From the NCBI GenBank assembly GCA_009602735.1, contig WELA01003638.1:26693-90692 (forward strand): a DNA stretch of 64,000 bases, written 5' to 3'. The notes under the pieces are model-generated. The model searched no databases, was not told the DNA's origin, and was given only the letters and a program-made list of their open reading frames with translations. Of the stretch, positions 1-10,952 are shown piece after piece. This stretch comes from Mesotaenium endlicherianum. Lineage: Eukaryota; Streptophyta; Zygnematophyceae; Zygnematales; Mesotaeniaceae. The stretch's first letter is position 1, and each line of letters opens with the position of its first letter. The position numbers and the translations under genes were made by a program.

Positions 1-3000
1 TGCCCACTGTCATACCTCTCCCTCAAATCCGCAGACAATTAAGCGCAACAGGCATAGCCGGAGCGGCAACAATCGGGAATGCCGAAGCCAATGCTAATTG
101 AGCTAATGTTGCTGCTGCTGCGTTTGCTGGGCCACCACCTCAGAATGTAGATCTGGGAGCCTTATTTGTTCACACGCAATCGCAAATGGGGAGCATGTAT
201 CAATCCCAACAGGAGGACAAAAGGATCATGATGGCATTGCTGCGTGACAGAAACCAACTGGGTCCTCAAACCACTGGTGGTGGTGGCAGGGGGCCTTGTA
301 AGCCTAAACTAAAACCTCCCCAGGACTATGATCCTGAGGAAAACAAAAAGTATTACCTGATTAAGTTTCTCGCTGATGTTGAGTAGTGGCTAGAAAACTA
401 CCCAGAACTACGAGAAGGTCTACGAGAAGGTCAGGCACACTAGTGCTCTACTGAAAGGTAGTGCAGCAGATTGGTGGCTGTATTGGAAAGGAGAGCGTAA
501 GGCTTATCAACTCGATAACCCTACCTGGGTAGAGTTTGTCGAGAAGCTGCATGAGAAGTTTGATGTTATCAATCAGCAGGAGAAAGCCATCTATGCAATG
601 ATCTCCTTGACACTGAAACAGACCACTTCAGTTGCTCAAGTTGCTCAAAATTTCCAAGAGAACATGATGAAGCAGCCAGACTTGCCAGAGCGGTATAGGA
701 TAGCATACTTCAGGTATGGCTTGAAATCCAAAGTTTCAAATCATTTTGCCGAAAAGAAGTATGAGAAATGGCTGACTTGATCGAGGATGCCCGGGATCAG
801 CAGCAGTTCAATCACAAGCGCCAAAGTAATGCTTTGGTGTCTAAGATTGTCAAAAAGCCCCACGGTTTCTACAATGCAATTGAAGGAGACCAGGCTGAGG
901 ACAATCGGGGTGAGAGTATGAGTATGAGTATAATGCTATACAATCTAGAAGGAGAGGTGGTTACTCTCGAGGTGGTTATGGAAGAGGTGGTGGTAGGACT
1001 AAACCGAATCCAGCCTCAACAGAATCTATTTGCTACCATTGCCAGCAGCTGGGTCACTACAGAGAGCAGTGTCCAGTCGAGCACCTTCCAAAAGTTGAGA
1101 GAAAGGACTAACCTTTAAAAGACAGAAACAGTTAGTAATCCAGTCTACTGACTGTGAGGATGCTAGAGATAATGAGTCGTCGCTAGCTGCTCTTGTAGCA
1201 GGTGTTATGGGTCCTGCTGAACTGAATTCACTATGCATGCCTGACAAATAGATAAAGGAGACCATCAGCAATATAGATCTTCAAAGAGTGCACACGGCAG
1301 GGAGGAAGGTGAGAACATTTGTTGACGGAGGGGCGTCACATACTTTTATCCATAAGGACATAGTTAAGCAGCCAAGGTTGCCTACTGTTACCCAAGGGAA
1401 TAGAAAACTGTTCCTTGGAGAAGCCTCAAGTATCCTGGGAGGAGTTATAAGCAAGCCTATTGAGGTCTAATTAGGTTTTGGCATTGCAGTTCTAACTAAC
1501 ACGCTTACATTTGAGGTACTCAACACTGGCTTTTATGATCTCGTGCTAGGCAGGTCCTGGTTTAACAGACATCAAGCTGAAGTGTGTTGGAGCAGAGGGA
1601 GAGTTAAAGTGAGAGGAGCCAGTGATGGGCAGACTAACTTGGCACCCACCAGTGCTCTTCCTCTTGTCTTGTGTGGATGGCAAATGAAGGAAAAGAAGAG
1701 GCTTTCAGGAGAATGCAAATTGCTGAATGCAATGGAGTTCATCAAAAGCTAGAACCGGAAGAAAGGTAGAATGTTCTGTCTTCTGCTAAAAGAGGTACCT
1801 TCTCAGCCTGAACAGGTAGTTGAGGAAAAGGTGAGCCCTCCGGAACACCCTACTGCTGCGAAAATTGTTGCTCAATATGCTGATTGTTTTAACACGCCAC
1901 TAAGATTGCCCCCTAAGAGAGAAGTAGATTGAAAGATTGATTTTTTACCTGGAAGTCAGCCACCTTGACAACGCACATATGGCTCGTCATACGTGGAGAG
2001 TGAAGAGTTAAAAACACAGCTTGCAGAGCTGGAGGAAAATGGTTATATTTCTCCCAGTAAATCACCTTATGCCGCACCTACTTTATTTGTTAAGAAGGAG
2101 GATGGCAGTATGCTAATGTGTGTGGATTACGGAGCTCTTAACAGAATCATAGTAAAGAACAAGTATGCTTTACCCAGAATCAAGGACTTGCTTGGTACTC
2201 TGTCTTGTGCTAAAGTGTTCCGTAAGATAGATCTCAAAAATGGTTATCATTAAATAAGAATTGCTGAGGGATATGAACACAAGACTGCCTTCCGCACACT
2301 TTATGGACACTATGGGTTTATGTGATGCCATTTGGACTGACTAATGCTCTTGCAACCTTCATGGGTGCTATGAATGACATTTTTAGACTTTATTTGGATA
2401 AGTTTGTGCAAGTCTTCTTGGATGACATTCTTATACTTTAAAAATGAAGCTGAGCATGCTGAGCATTCGAAGACAATCATGGACACTCTAAGAAGAAATC
2501 AATTATATGCTAAAAAGAGCAAGTGTGATTTCTATAAGGAGAGTACTGAATTCTTGGGCCACGTTGTCAATAAGAAAGGCATTAGTGTGGATTTTAAGAA
2601 AGTCCAGACCATAAGGGAGCGGCCAGTACCACAGTCTGTCTCGAAACTTAGATCCTCCCTGAAGTTGGCTAACTACTATAGGAGATTTATTAAAAATTAT
2701 GATTGAAAATTATTCCACAAAGGCCAGTAAACTGACTGACCTTACGAAGAAGGACATAGGGTATGTGTGGGGGGAAGAGCTGCAAACTGCCTTCCAAACC
2801 CTTAAAATGCTCTCTGGTTTGCCCGAGTCTTAGCTGTGTATGACCCCAACAAACCTGTACAGATGATCACTGATGCTTCTGACTTTGCCATGGGTGCTAT
2901 TTTGTTGCAGCCTGTTGACAAAATCACTAAGGATGGTAAGGTAAAGCGGGAGTGGCACTCGGTGTTGTATGAGTCTATGAAATTCAACCTAGCTGAAATA

Positions 3001-4785
3001 AACTTTTATGTGCATGATGAGTTGCTTCTGGTTATCATTCATGTTCTCAAACAGTGGAGAGCATACTTACATGTTGAAACTTTTAAGGTGATTACAGATC
3101 ATCTAGCTCTGACTCACTTTCAGAAGAAGTTTAATTTGTCAAGGAGAGAGAACCGCAAGAGCCAGATGCTGGAGCAGTTCCAAGTCCAGATTGACTACAA
3201 TGCAGGAAAGTTAAATCCTGCTGATGCACTCTCTAGGAGACTTGCAAAAAATGAACTTTATTCAGCATGCTGTGGATAAAGTCCTTTGTGCACTCACTTC
3301 ACTAAAGGTGAAAAAGTCGTTTCTTGAACAACTTAGGAAAGCCTACCTTTCTTACCCAACATTTGAGCCCAGCCCCACTGATGGTGTGAGTCCTGATATT
3401 GCATTCGGGTATAAGCTAAAGGGAGAGGTCTGGGTCACTAAAACCACTTTAGGCAGGCTAAAGCTGGTCATTCCTAATAACTTGGAAATAAGATCATTCT
3501 TACTGAGTCAAACACATGACAGTTTACTGGGTGGACATTTGGGGCAGGCCAAAATTGTTCGCAAATTGGCAGGGCATTATTACTTGGAAGGGTTGCTTCG
3601 GGAGGTCTTGAAGTTAGTTATGTTCTGAAACCAGTTTCAGAATAACAAGTCTAGACACACACCACCCAAAGGGCTATTACAGCCACTACCCATACCAGCT
3701 AGACGATAGGAAACAATATTTATGGACTGGGTGGTAACACTACCAAGAACTGCCAATGAGCATGATTATATCCTGTAGTAGTGGATACATTGACAAAAAT
3801 GGTCATTTTCATCCCCACCACTGTCAAGGTGACTGCACTCAAAACTGCGAGGCAGTTCTACAACCATGTAGTATGCCAACATAGGCTATCCTCCAATATT
3901 ATCTTGGACAGAGACTCAAAATCTACCTCTAAGATCTAGAGAGCTTTAATGGGGTTAATAATCAACACAGCAAATCACCCTCAGACTGATGGACAGGTCG
4001 TGAGAACTCACCAAGGTTTGCAGGAAGTACTGAGAGAAGATATTAACCTAAAATAAGATAATTGGGATGACCTATTGCCTCAAATTTGTGGTCAACAGTG
4101 CGGTGCATGCGTCAACGAGAAAGACCCCTTTTGAACTTAGTCTGGACTGAGTCCCCAAGTCTCCTTTATATGTGCTAGGGGAGTCCTTATTTCACCCTGA
4201 GGGAATTGACAACCCGGTGGTTCTTCAGTTAACTCAGGAGTTTGATGACACCCTGTCAGAAGTCCAACAGAACCTGCATAAAGCCCAAGAAAATCAACAA
4301 AAATATGCTAATCAACACTGTCGGGGCTGACATTTTCAAAGGGGAATTTGGTCAAACTGCATTCTCAACACCTGTACCTGCCTGGTGTGGTCAAGGAAAA
4401 ACTTGGTCCGGTCTGGGTTGGTCCATATTCGGCGGTGCGCCAAGTCAGTCAGATTGCTTACAAATTGAACATGTCAGCGGAATGCAAGTGTCACCCAGTC
4501 TTTAATGTCTCTTTTCTAGAACCATACATCAAGGGTGACACACTGTTCACAGGTCAGCTACCTGTCCAACCGGGACCGGTCCCCGCTGTTCGGGATGGTG
4601 ACGTTGAGGAATTTGTGGTGGATGAGATTTTAGAAGCTTGCTTTGACCGTCGATCATCTAAATATGTCATGAAATATCTGGTCAGATGGAAGGGTTACGA
4701 TGCCTTTGGGGAAACCTGGGAATTTAAGGACCACTTGACCAATGCCAAAGGGGCGTTGAAACGCTTTCACCTTCGGGCGGCTTAG
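1..4785 (+). pseudogene. gag-pol of chromovirus copy 1 (broken)
   Basis: This is the degenerate polyprotein of a Ty3/gypsy element. Gag is at about 1-1110 and ends in a CCHC knuckle (CYHCQQLGHYREQC) read near 1030-1075. The protease is at about 1310-1600 with a DGGAS active-site motif in place of the usual DSGAS. The reverse transcriptase is at about 1990-2706 and includes a FLDD catalytic box near 2416. RNase H is at 2836-3240. The integrase zinc region and core at 3224-4300 are badly decayed. The chromodomain is at 4590-4785. Stops such as those at 384, 1468, 1750 and 2251 interrupt it throughout. The C-terminal chromodomain, which binds modified histone tails in chromoviruses, remains open and ends with TAG at 4785. 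Confidence 0.85.
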
Positions 4786-4936
4786 ACACCTCCTCAACGG
4801 TCATTTCAGTTGACATGGGAAGGTGACTGGAGGTCGTGTCTCCATTTAAGTTGGAGGGGAAATATGCCCGAAAGTGACAATTAGCGACACAAAGTGACAG
4901 TAGGTGACAGTTTGTGACAGTTATAACAAGCAGCCC

Positions 4937-5075
4937 TGTAACGATTGGCCACGTGGTTGGATGCGGCGCGTGCAACACGTCGCGGATGCGACTGGACGTG
5001 TCGGTTTGAATTGTATAAGTACAATTGGCGCGCGTTTAAATTACCTCGAGTTACCTTTTCGTTCGTATCGCTACA
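4937..5075 (+). repeat. TRIM left LTR
   Basis: The 139-bp repeat has TG and CA ends and the same length as the right copy. The two copies differ at scattered positions, for example in the last third, so the insertion is not very recent. Confidence 0.9.
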
Positions 5076-5272
5076 TTGGTATCGGAGCGCAAACGTACGC
5101 AATCGTGTCCAGGAGACGAGGGTTTGAATCCCGCGGGGTGCAAAACTCGTCGATGGTACGACCGTACGGCGATCTTTGGATTGTACAAAAAAAGGACCCT
5201 TACCCAAAACAATTTCCCTCGCGACGCCGGGGCCTGAGTGCCCGGGACGTGCACACTTGTAGGTACGAGGAG

Positions 5273-5411
5273 TGTAACAATTGGCCACGTGGCCGGATGC
5301 GGCGCGTGCGACACGTCGCGGATACGATCGAAAGTGTCGGTTTGAATTGTATAAGTACAATTGGCGCGCGATCAGAGTACCTCAAATTACCTTTTTGTTT
5401 GTATCGCTACA
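5273..5411 (+). repeat. TRIM right LTR
   Basis: This is a 139-bp direct copy of 4937-5075 and is followed by the AGCCC duplication. The polypurine tract before it is weak (only GAGGAG). Confidence 0.9.
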
Positions 5412-5649
5412 AGCCCACCTTAAAATTAAGTAGGAGGGAGTGGGATAACATCTCGAGAACCAGCCGATTGTCTTTACATAACCATTTTCCACACTCAACT
5501 ACGCTCACACTCACTTCTCTTTCAAGCATACTCCCACTTTCAGCTTACTTACAACGGGTATTGCATACCTTGTAACTCTCACTACTACGTTCTTACCTGT
5601 CAAAGTACTCAATGATTGTGCACGATATCACGACTACCCTAACTCAATT

Positions 5650-6785
5650 GTGTTATGTTTGAGCAGGATGGTCACTCACAAGTCTGAATTCAAGAGGAAA
5701 AGAAGAGCGAACGAGGCACAGGCGAAGTACAAGGAATTCCACAGCGACATTAAATCGTCCTCCATCTCATCTCGGGAATCAGAGCGACTTCGACTGCAGC
5801 GTGAGGCTCGGAAGAAGAGGGATGAGGAAGAACAAGCCAGGCTGAGGCAGGAAGAGCAGGATAGAAAAGTTGCAGGGGAAGCCAAGAAGGCAGAAGAAGA
5901 CGGGTTTGCGGAGGAGAGGAAGCAGCAAGCTGAGAAAGAACAGAGGAGAATCAAAAGCTACTGTTACACGGTGATGGGCAAGGGCTTTAAATTTTTTGAG
6001 GAAACCTTCAAGTATGCCAAGAGAAGCTGAAGTGAGTCATAAAAGGACATATTGCAGCGGGAGGGGGAGACGTCACCAAACTTTGACAAGTACATACAAG
6101 GTCACCACAAGGCTCCTATTGTACCATGACTATTCCAGGATGGCAGGATATACTGTCCGGGAGGCCAAGGCATTGGCCCAGATGAACGAAGCTAAAGCTG
6201 TGCCGATACCTGGGATCTTGGGCACAGACAGGGTCATCAGATTGATCCCTATGGACTCAGACAGCTTCAAGGATGCCACTTCCTACAATCGATTCAAGGC
6301 CACGTATACTGAGGTGGAGAGAAGAAGGTGGGAGTTCTTGGCAAGAGAGACCAGCTGGATTTTCCGGGGCACTGGTACCCTTGTACTCTGAAGAGGACAG
6401 CCCCTGCTTTCTTCCTGCAGCCCACTGACTGGCGCTAGATGACCATCAACTTGAGGGATCAGCTAAATGACGGAGCTGAGGAGGACGATTTCCTGGCAGA
6501 CCTTCAGGGAGAATAGTGCTACCACCTCACATTGCAGCATGGGACCCAAGTCTGAATGGAGTCAGGGACTTCATGAGTCAGAAGATGCAGGAGGATAGGA
6601 CCAGGGCTAGGAAGTCCTTCTCTAAGGGGAAACATGCTTATGCCAAATGGGCAAGTAAGCAGGTGGAGAAAGACTTGTATGCGATTAGAACCCAACAACC
6701 CCCACTAACACCCAAAAGGGGGAGGTTAGTGGGATACTCTTTTTCTCGGGAACGGCTGGAGAGGATGACCAGAGAGATGCCAAAA
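5650..6785 (+). pseudogene. Extra ORF after pol in chromovirus copy 1 (broken)
   Basis: The first part, at 5668-6030, encodes a highly charged Lys/Arg/Glu-rich segment that should form a coiled coil. The next frame, about 5996-6360, encodes a domain with the pattern Y-D-Y-S-R-M followed by PIPGILG. A third piece at 6516-6785 is basic. The same order and motifs recur in copy 2 at 21023-21683, so this is an element gene and not random sequence. I do not recognise the family. Its position between pol and the 3' LTR is where env or other additional ORFs sit in some Ty3/gypsy elements, but I see no membrane segment. It is cut at its 3' side by the DNA element at 6786. Confidence 0.6.
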
Positions 6786-8593
6786 CACTCTGAGACCGGT
6801 CTAGTGGGGAAACGGCAAAACGTCATGATCGGAGACGAGCGGAGAAATGTTATTTCTCCGCTAGGGCCTGTTCTGCTGTGTTTTTTTGCCTTCAATGGAC
6901 CCTCCCACTTGCTTCTTGAAAGCGGAGACGTTACAATGCATCTACGGCATTGAAGGGCCAATTAGAGCATACTATTCAAAAATTACATGCATCTACGACA
7001 TTGACGGGCCAATCAAAGCACACTCTAAAATGCAATCTGAAAAAATTTGTAACCAATCAGAAGACACCAATTTGAGCGCCAACTTTCAGAGTCAAGTTGT
7101 CTGTCGAGAGTTTCCGAAAGCAAAAACCTGATGACTTTTGAGGCTATTGACTTTTGAAATGAACGTCGTTCTCGCTGTCGGCAATCTGACAGCCAGTATC
7201 CGACGTTGACTTTTCTGATTGGCAGCTCAAGCCGCGTGAAGATGCTCGCACCAACCCATTGGGTCGCGGCGGGATGCTGCTCGACCGACCACGACCGACC
7301 GCCCGGACAAGCAGTGTATTGGCACGTAAATAAGCACATAGCATCATAAGAGCTAGGCCGCTTGCTGGTTTTTACCAGCAAGGAGGCCAAAACCCCGACA
7401 TAGATTTTACATCTCCGTCAAGCTTATACCGAGGGACCTAAGCCGTGACGCAAAACTCCCGTGGGGATTTGAAATCTCCGCCAGGCTTGAACCCCAAAGG
7501 GATTAAGCTACGAGAGGGACACCCCACTCTAGCAATTGCATTGGTGATTTGCTAGATAGAAGATTATAATTGGTGATTTGCTAGATAGAAGATTATAAGT
7601 TGCCTTCGTCCCCGTCGCAAAGTCGTTGAGGAAGAGGGTTTGCCGAGCCAAGATAGTCTGGGTTATTCAGGCCATTTTCACGATAGAGGAGACGGCCCTG
7701 TGAGGGAAAGGGAAACGGGTGAGGAAAACGGGTGAGGGAAACGGGTGAGGGAAAGACAACCCCCTTCACGTGTTTTCAACATTGTGGCCGAAGGCAAACG
7801 TGCCCAACAGACAGAACATTAATTATCTGCTGACGCGACGATCGAGTCAGCATAACGTTATGTTTCAGCCAAGCAGCGGCCAAAACTGACTCGACAAAAG
7901 AGAGTTGATCCACGGCGCGCCACGATGCTCTCATACGACCAATCAAATACAAGCGAGGGCCGAGCGTCAGCAAGGGCCCCCTCCCGGTGACAAACGGGAC
8001 TGGCCAAGGGGGGACAAGCTTGTCAAACTCTCCCCCACCACCCGACGACTTTGGCTCGTGGCCGGCTCATACATTAAACGGACGACGTGGAGCCACACGG
8101 TGCAGGCCACCATTTTCATCCGGCGACCGTGGCCGTCACTTTCTTGACAAAGTGAGCAGGCAACGGGAGCGGTCAGGCCACCCCCGCCACCCATTAGCTT
8201 TTGCGACTGAACGTAGGTTGTCTAGTTTTTGCTATTTGTTGTTTTGAACTTTTGTGACCAACACGTCCATGATAACGTTATCGCCACTCTTGAACCAAAC
8301 AACGACCAAACAGAAGACGGTACCCATACTTAATCCAAAATTGCATGGTTGTGAACATCTTCAAGGCAATGCAAATGTCTACGCGTCAGATGTGGAGATT
8401 AGATGGAGATTGTTCCCATGCAATTTCTTCGGCATTTAGCATAGAAAGACCCAAAAAACACCATCTTAGCCTGCTGTGGAGAAGTCATGTTCTCCACTTT
8501 GCATGGCTTAGCGTTTAAAATCCAAACGGAGATGGCCGGAGATCGACACCTGGGGCGTTTTTTGCTGTTTCGGTCCAAACCGGTCTCAGAGTG
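6786..8593. mobile_element. Non-autonomous DNA transposon with terminal inverted repeats
   Basis: The left end starts CACTCTGAGACCGGT at 6786. The right end is its exact inverse, finishing at 8593. Beyond the 15 perfect bases, both ends keep the pattern GAAAC-GCAAAA-ACG. Each end also has a subterminal hairpin (stems at 6838-6848 and 6852-6862 on the left, and around 8476-8498 on the right). There is no transposase-like reading frame. It sits inside the extra ORF of chromovirus copy 1. The target duplication is short or unclear (AA), so I cannot assign a superfamily; CACTA-like is possible from the first bases only. Confidence 0.7.
7541..7598. repeat. Perfect 29-bp tandem duplication
   Basis: The 29-bp unit starting TTGGTGATTTGCTAGATAG occurs twice head to tail (7541-7569 and 7570-7598) without a mismatch, inside the DNA element. 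Confidence 0.9.
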
Positions 8594-10218
8594 AAGTCTC
8601 AGATAAAAAGAAGATGAAGAGGAGGAAGGCGTAGGAGAGGAGTCTAGCCCTGCTGAGGCACTGACCCCTGCGGGCTTGTTAGTCTGTTGTGCTATCCCTT
8701 AAGGTTTAAGCTTGTCGCTTTGCAAGACACGTTCCTCTCTCATTATATGTGTTGTAGTTAGGTTGAGGGGGTTTGAGTATGGCTGCATGAGTTGAGAAAT
8801 TGAGACAGTACGTGCACACATGATTTACTAACTTAACTTTCCAAGTATGGATTGACAACATGTTATCCTCGCCACGGTCCAAGTGCACTACGTCGTCCAC
8901 AAGCTTCAGTATGCTGCAACTTCTTTGTGAAGAGGCTTCGGCAGCAACAATGGCATCCTACAGATATCCTCTACTCCCAACCGTGGCTGTGACATTGTGT
9001 GCTTCTCTTGTTTGCCACATTGATTTGTGCTTGGAGGGTTTAGGGTATGTGCCTTGTGCTTGAATGCTATGTGTGAGACGGTGCTTTTGTGGTACTTGAT
9101 GGGATCGTAGGAGCTTGAGGTTTAAGCTTAAGATGGGTTTAGTCAGTGTGCCGAGGTTTATGGATGCGGGTCTTATGTGATTGCTGACTTAGGTTAAGTC
9201 ACTCTGTTGGATTATTTGACCTAATGTGGTTAAAGGAATTAAGGGCTTGGGTTTATGGACGCAAGGGCTTTCCTTTGACTCTCTTTTATTTTATGGCTTA
9301 TTAAAGTGTTAGAGCTCGAGAGCAGCCGCGATCAATGAATACTTTGAGTTGAATGAGCTCTGGATGTTGCCATGCTTGGTACTTGGCATTTCTTACTATG
9401 AGATTATGGCTTGTTGGAGCCAGCGAGGGATTCAGATAGATTACCATATCAAGACTTGGGTCTGTACGGTGTGTTGACTGCAATATGTGAAGTCAACGTG
9501 GATATTAGAGGGGGTTTGACTACTTGCCTTAGGTCCAGGTGACTATATGTTTTTGAATGCCACCTGTACACTTTGTCAAGTGTAAGGAGGTATGTGTCTT
9601 TGTCATAGGGATGATCTGGGCATATTACATCCCCCATTTTGCAGAGGATTGGGAGGTCCTTGGCACAGACAACCTTGCAGTAACTTGGGAATACTTGCTC
9701 ACAAGGAGCCGGAGATCCAGAGATCTAGTGGCTGGGAAGTTTCAGTAGGAGGAGTCCGACCCCAAGAGGTGAAACTCAGGCAGATAGGGCAGACAGGAGA
9801 GCTGCCAAGGAGGCAGCCAGAGGGCAGCGAGCATCTCCCTCTCGAAGAGGGCATGTGCCCTTATCCCATGTCATGCAACACCCTTCTGGCATGCCAATGT
9901 ATGTTTGTGCCAGTTTGAGGGTAGCACAGTAGAGGGTTGTCTCCATCAACTTGCAAACTGTGCAAGAAGAAGCTGCCCAGTTGCTACGTTCTCCTCTTGG
10001 TTCACCTTGGTCTGAACCCCCAAGTTTCAGGTTCCCACCCGATAGGAGAAGAAGGTCCAGGTTCAGGTCTCGCTCCCCTGAGGATAGAGCCCCTGGTGCT
10101 TAGTTTGCTGTTGGAGTTGTTTGGAGTCAGTCTGCTCTTGTGTGCATATATTTTACTTTGTTGCAGTCATATGGATAACAGGTGTTGTCGAGTCGACGAC
10201 AATTTAAGTTGGAAGGAT
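8594..10218 (+). other. Remainder of chromovirus copy 1 plus an unclassified stretch
   Basis: At 8594-8640 an acidic, GAA/GAG-rich stretch resembles the extra-ORF tail of copy 2 (21705-21750). From about 8640 to 9590 I see no gene or repeat match; it has no counterpart in copy 2 and may be another insertion. From about 9590 to 10218 the sequence again parallels the region before the 3' LTR of copy 2. It ends in a purine-rich tract (AAGTTGGAAGGAT) at 10206-10218, the likely plus-strand primer site. Confidence 0.5.
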
Positions 10219-10952
10219 TGCAATGAATCAGTATATTGGATAGATTTAATATGTATTGAAATATAATAATTAAATAGGTTCAGTCTGCTAAGCTTTAGTT
10301 AATATTAAGTCTGCAGGATTATAACACTTAGTTTAATGACTCAGCCGGGAGCAGCAGGCTGAAGTTAACTTAGGTAAGCTGGCTGACTTAGGTCAGGTTC
10401 TTGATACATTCTTTGACAGTCAGCTGACTGCCGTACTTGATAGCAACAAATTGCTTAGTTATGCATCTACGTGTGGTGTGCTAGATGAATGGCCAGATGA
10501 CACCCTTAAGGTCGATGGTGATTTGGGATGAGGGGAGATGGGTATGGATTTGATTAGCCGAGATCCTACCGACGAGGTTAACTCTTGGGTAGGCGGCGCC
10601 ATCGCACTTGCCGTTGAACAATAAACTCATTCCATGTACATATGCTAGGTATTGACCTCAAGTTGGGCATTTGGAGACGAGGCCAACTCTCTTGTATAGC
10701 TTATTGAGAGATATTTGAATCTAAGGCGAGAAGCCATTGATGCGAACAGCCTTCTAACCTTGCTTATGTATGAGTTTAGTGATTGCATGATTGATGCTGG
10801 TTTACTGGCATTTGACTTATGAGTATTGTATGCTGCTAGTGTATTGCCTTTCGTTGTTGAATCAGTTAGCAGAAAACACCATAAAGATTACTTGCTGATA
10901 TAAAGATCTTTTATTAATTGTTAGTCGTCTATTGATAAGTATATTCATTTCA
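10219..10952 (+). repeat. 3' LTR of chromovirus copy 1
   Basis: This 734-bp repeat begins TGCAATGAATCAG and ends ATTCATTTCA. It is similar over its whole length to the LTRs at 12956, 22459, 24218 (inverse) and 25312 (inverse). It is preceded by a purine-rich tract, as expected for a 3' LTR. Confidence 0.85.

Larger units (their letters stand above)
4937..5411 (+). mobile_element. Complete TRIM element (miniature LTR retrotransposon)
   Basis: Two 139-bp direct repeats lie at 4937-5075 and 5273-5411. Each begins TGTAAC and ends GCTACA. They flank a 197-bp interior with no coding capacity. A primer-binding site TGGTATCGGAGC, matching the plant initiator-tRNA-Met type, lies at 5077-5088 just inside the left repeat. 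The pentamer AGCCC is present directly outside both ends (4932-4936 and 5412-5416), a perfect target-site duplication. All features of a terminal-repeat retrotransposon in miniature are therefore visible. It inserted between the chromodomain and the extra ORF of copy 1. Confidence 0.93.
1..10952 (+). mobile_element. Ty3/gypsy chromovirus copy 1, decayed, 5' end outside window
   Basis: The order gag, zinc knuckle, protease, reverse transcriptase, RNase H, integrase, chromodomain, extra ORF, polypurine tract and LTR is readable on the plus strand. The first bases match the gag region of copy 2 near position 15070, so the 5' LTR lies left of the window. The element is interrupted by a TRIM at 4937-5411 and a DNA element at 6786-8593. 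A further stretch at about 8640-9590 has no counterpart in copy 2. Many stops and frameshifts show it is inactive. The 3' end is set by an LTR that starts TG and ends CA at 10219-10952. Confidence 0.85.

Noticed and set aside
5119-5136. tRNA gene in the TRIM
   Set aside because: Only a T-arm-like box is present, with no A-box, acceptor stem or cloverleaf that I can fold by eye.
5650-6785. Envelope gene of the chromovirus
   Set aside because: The position fits, but there is no signal peptide, cleavage site or membrane helix in either copy.
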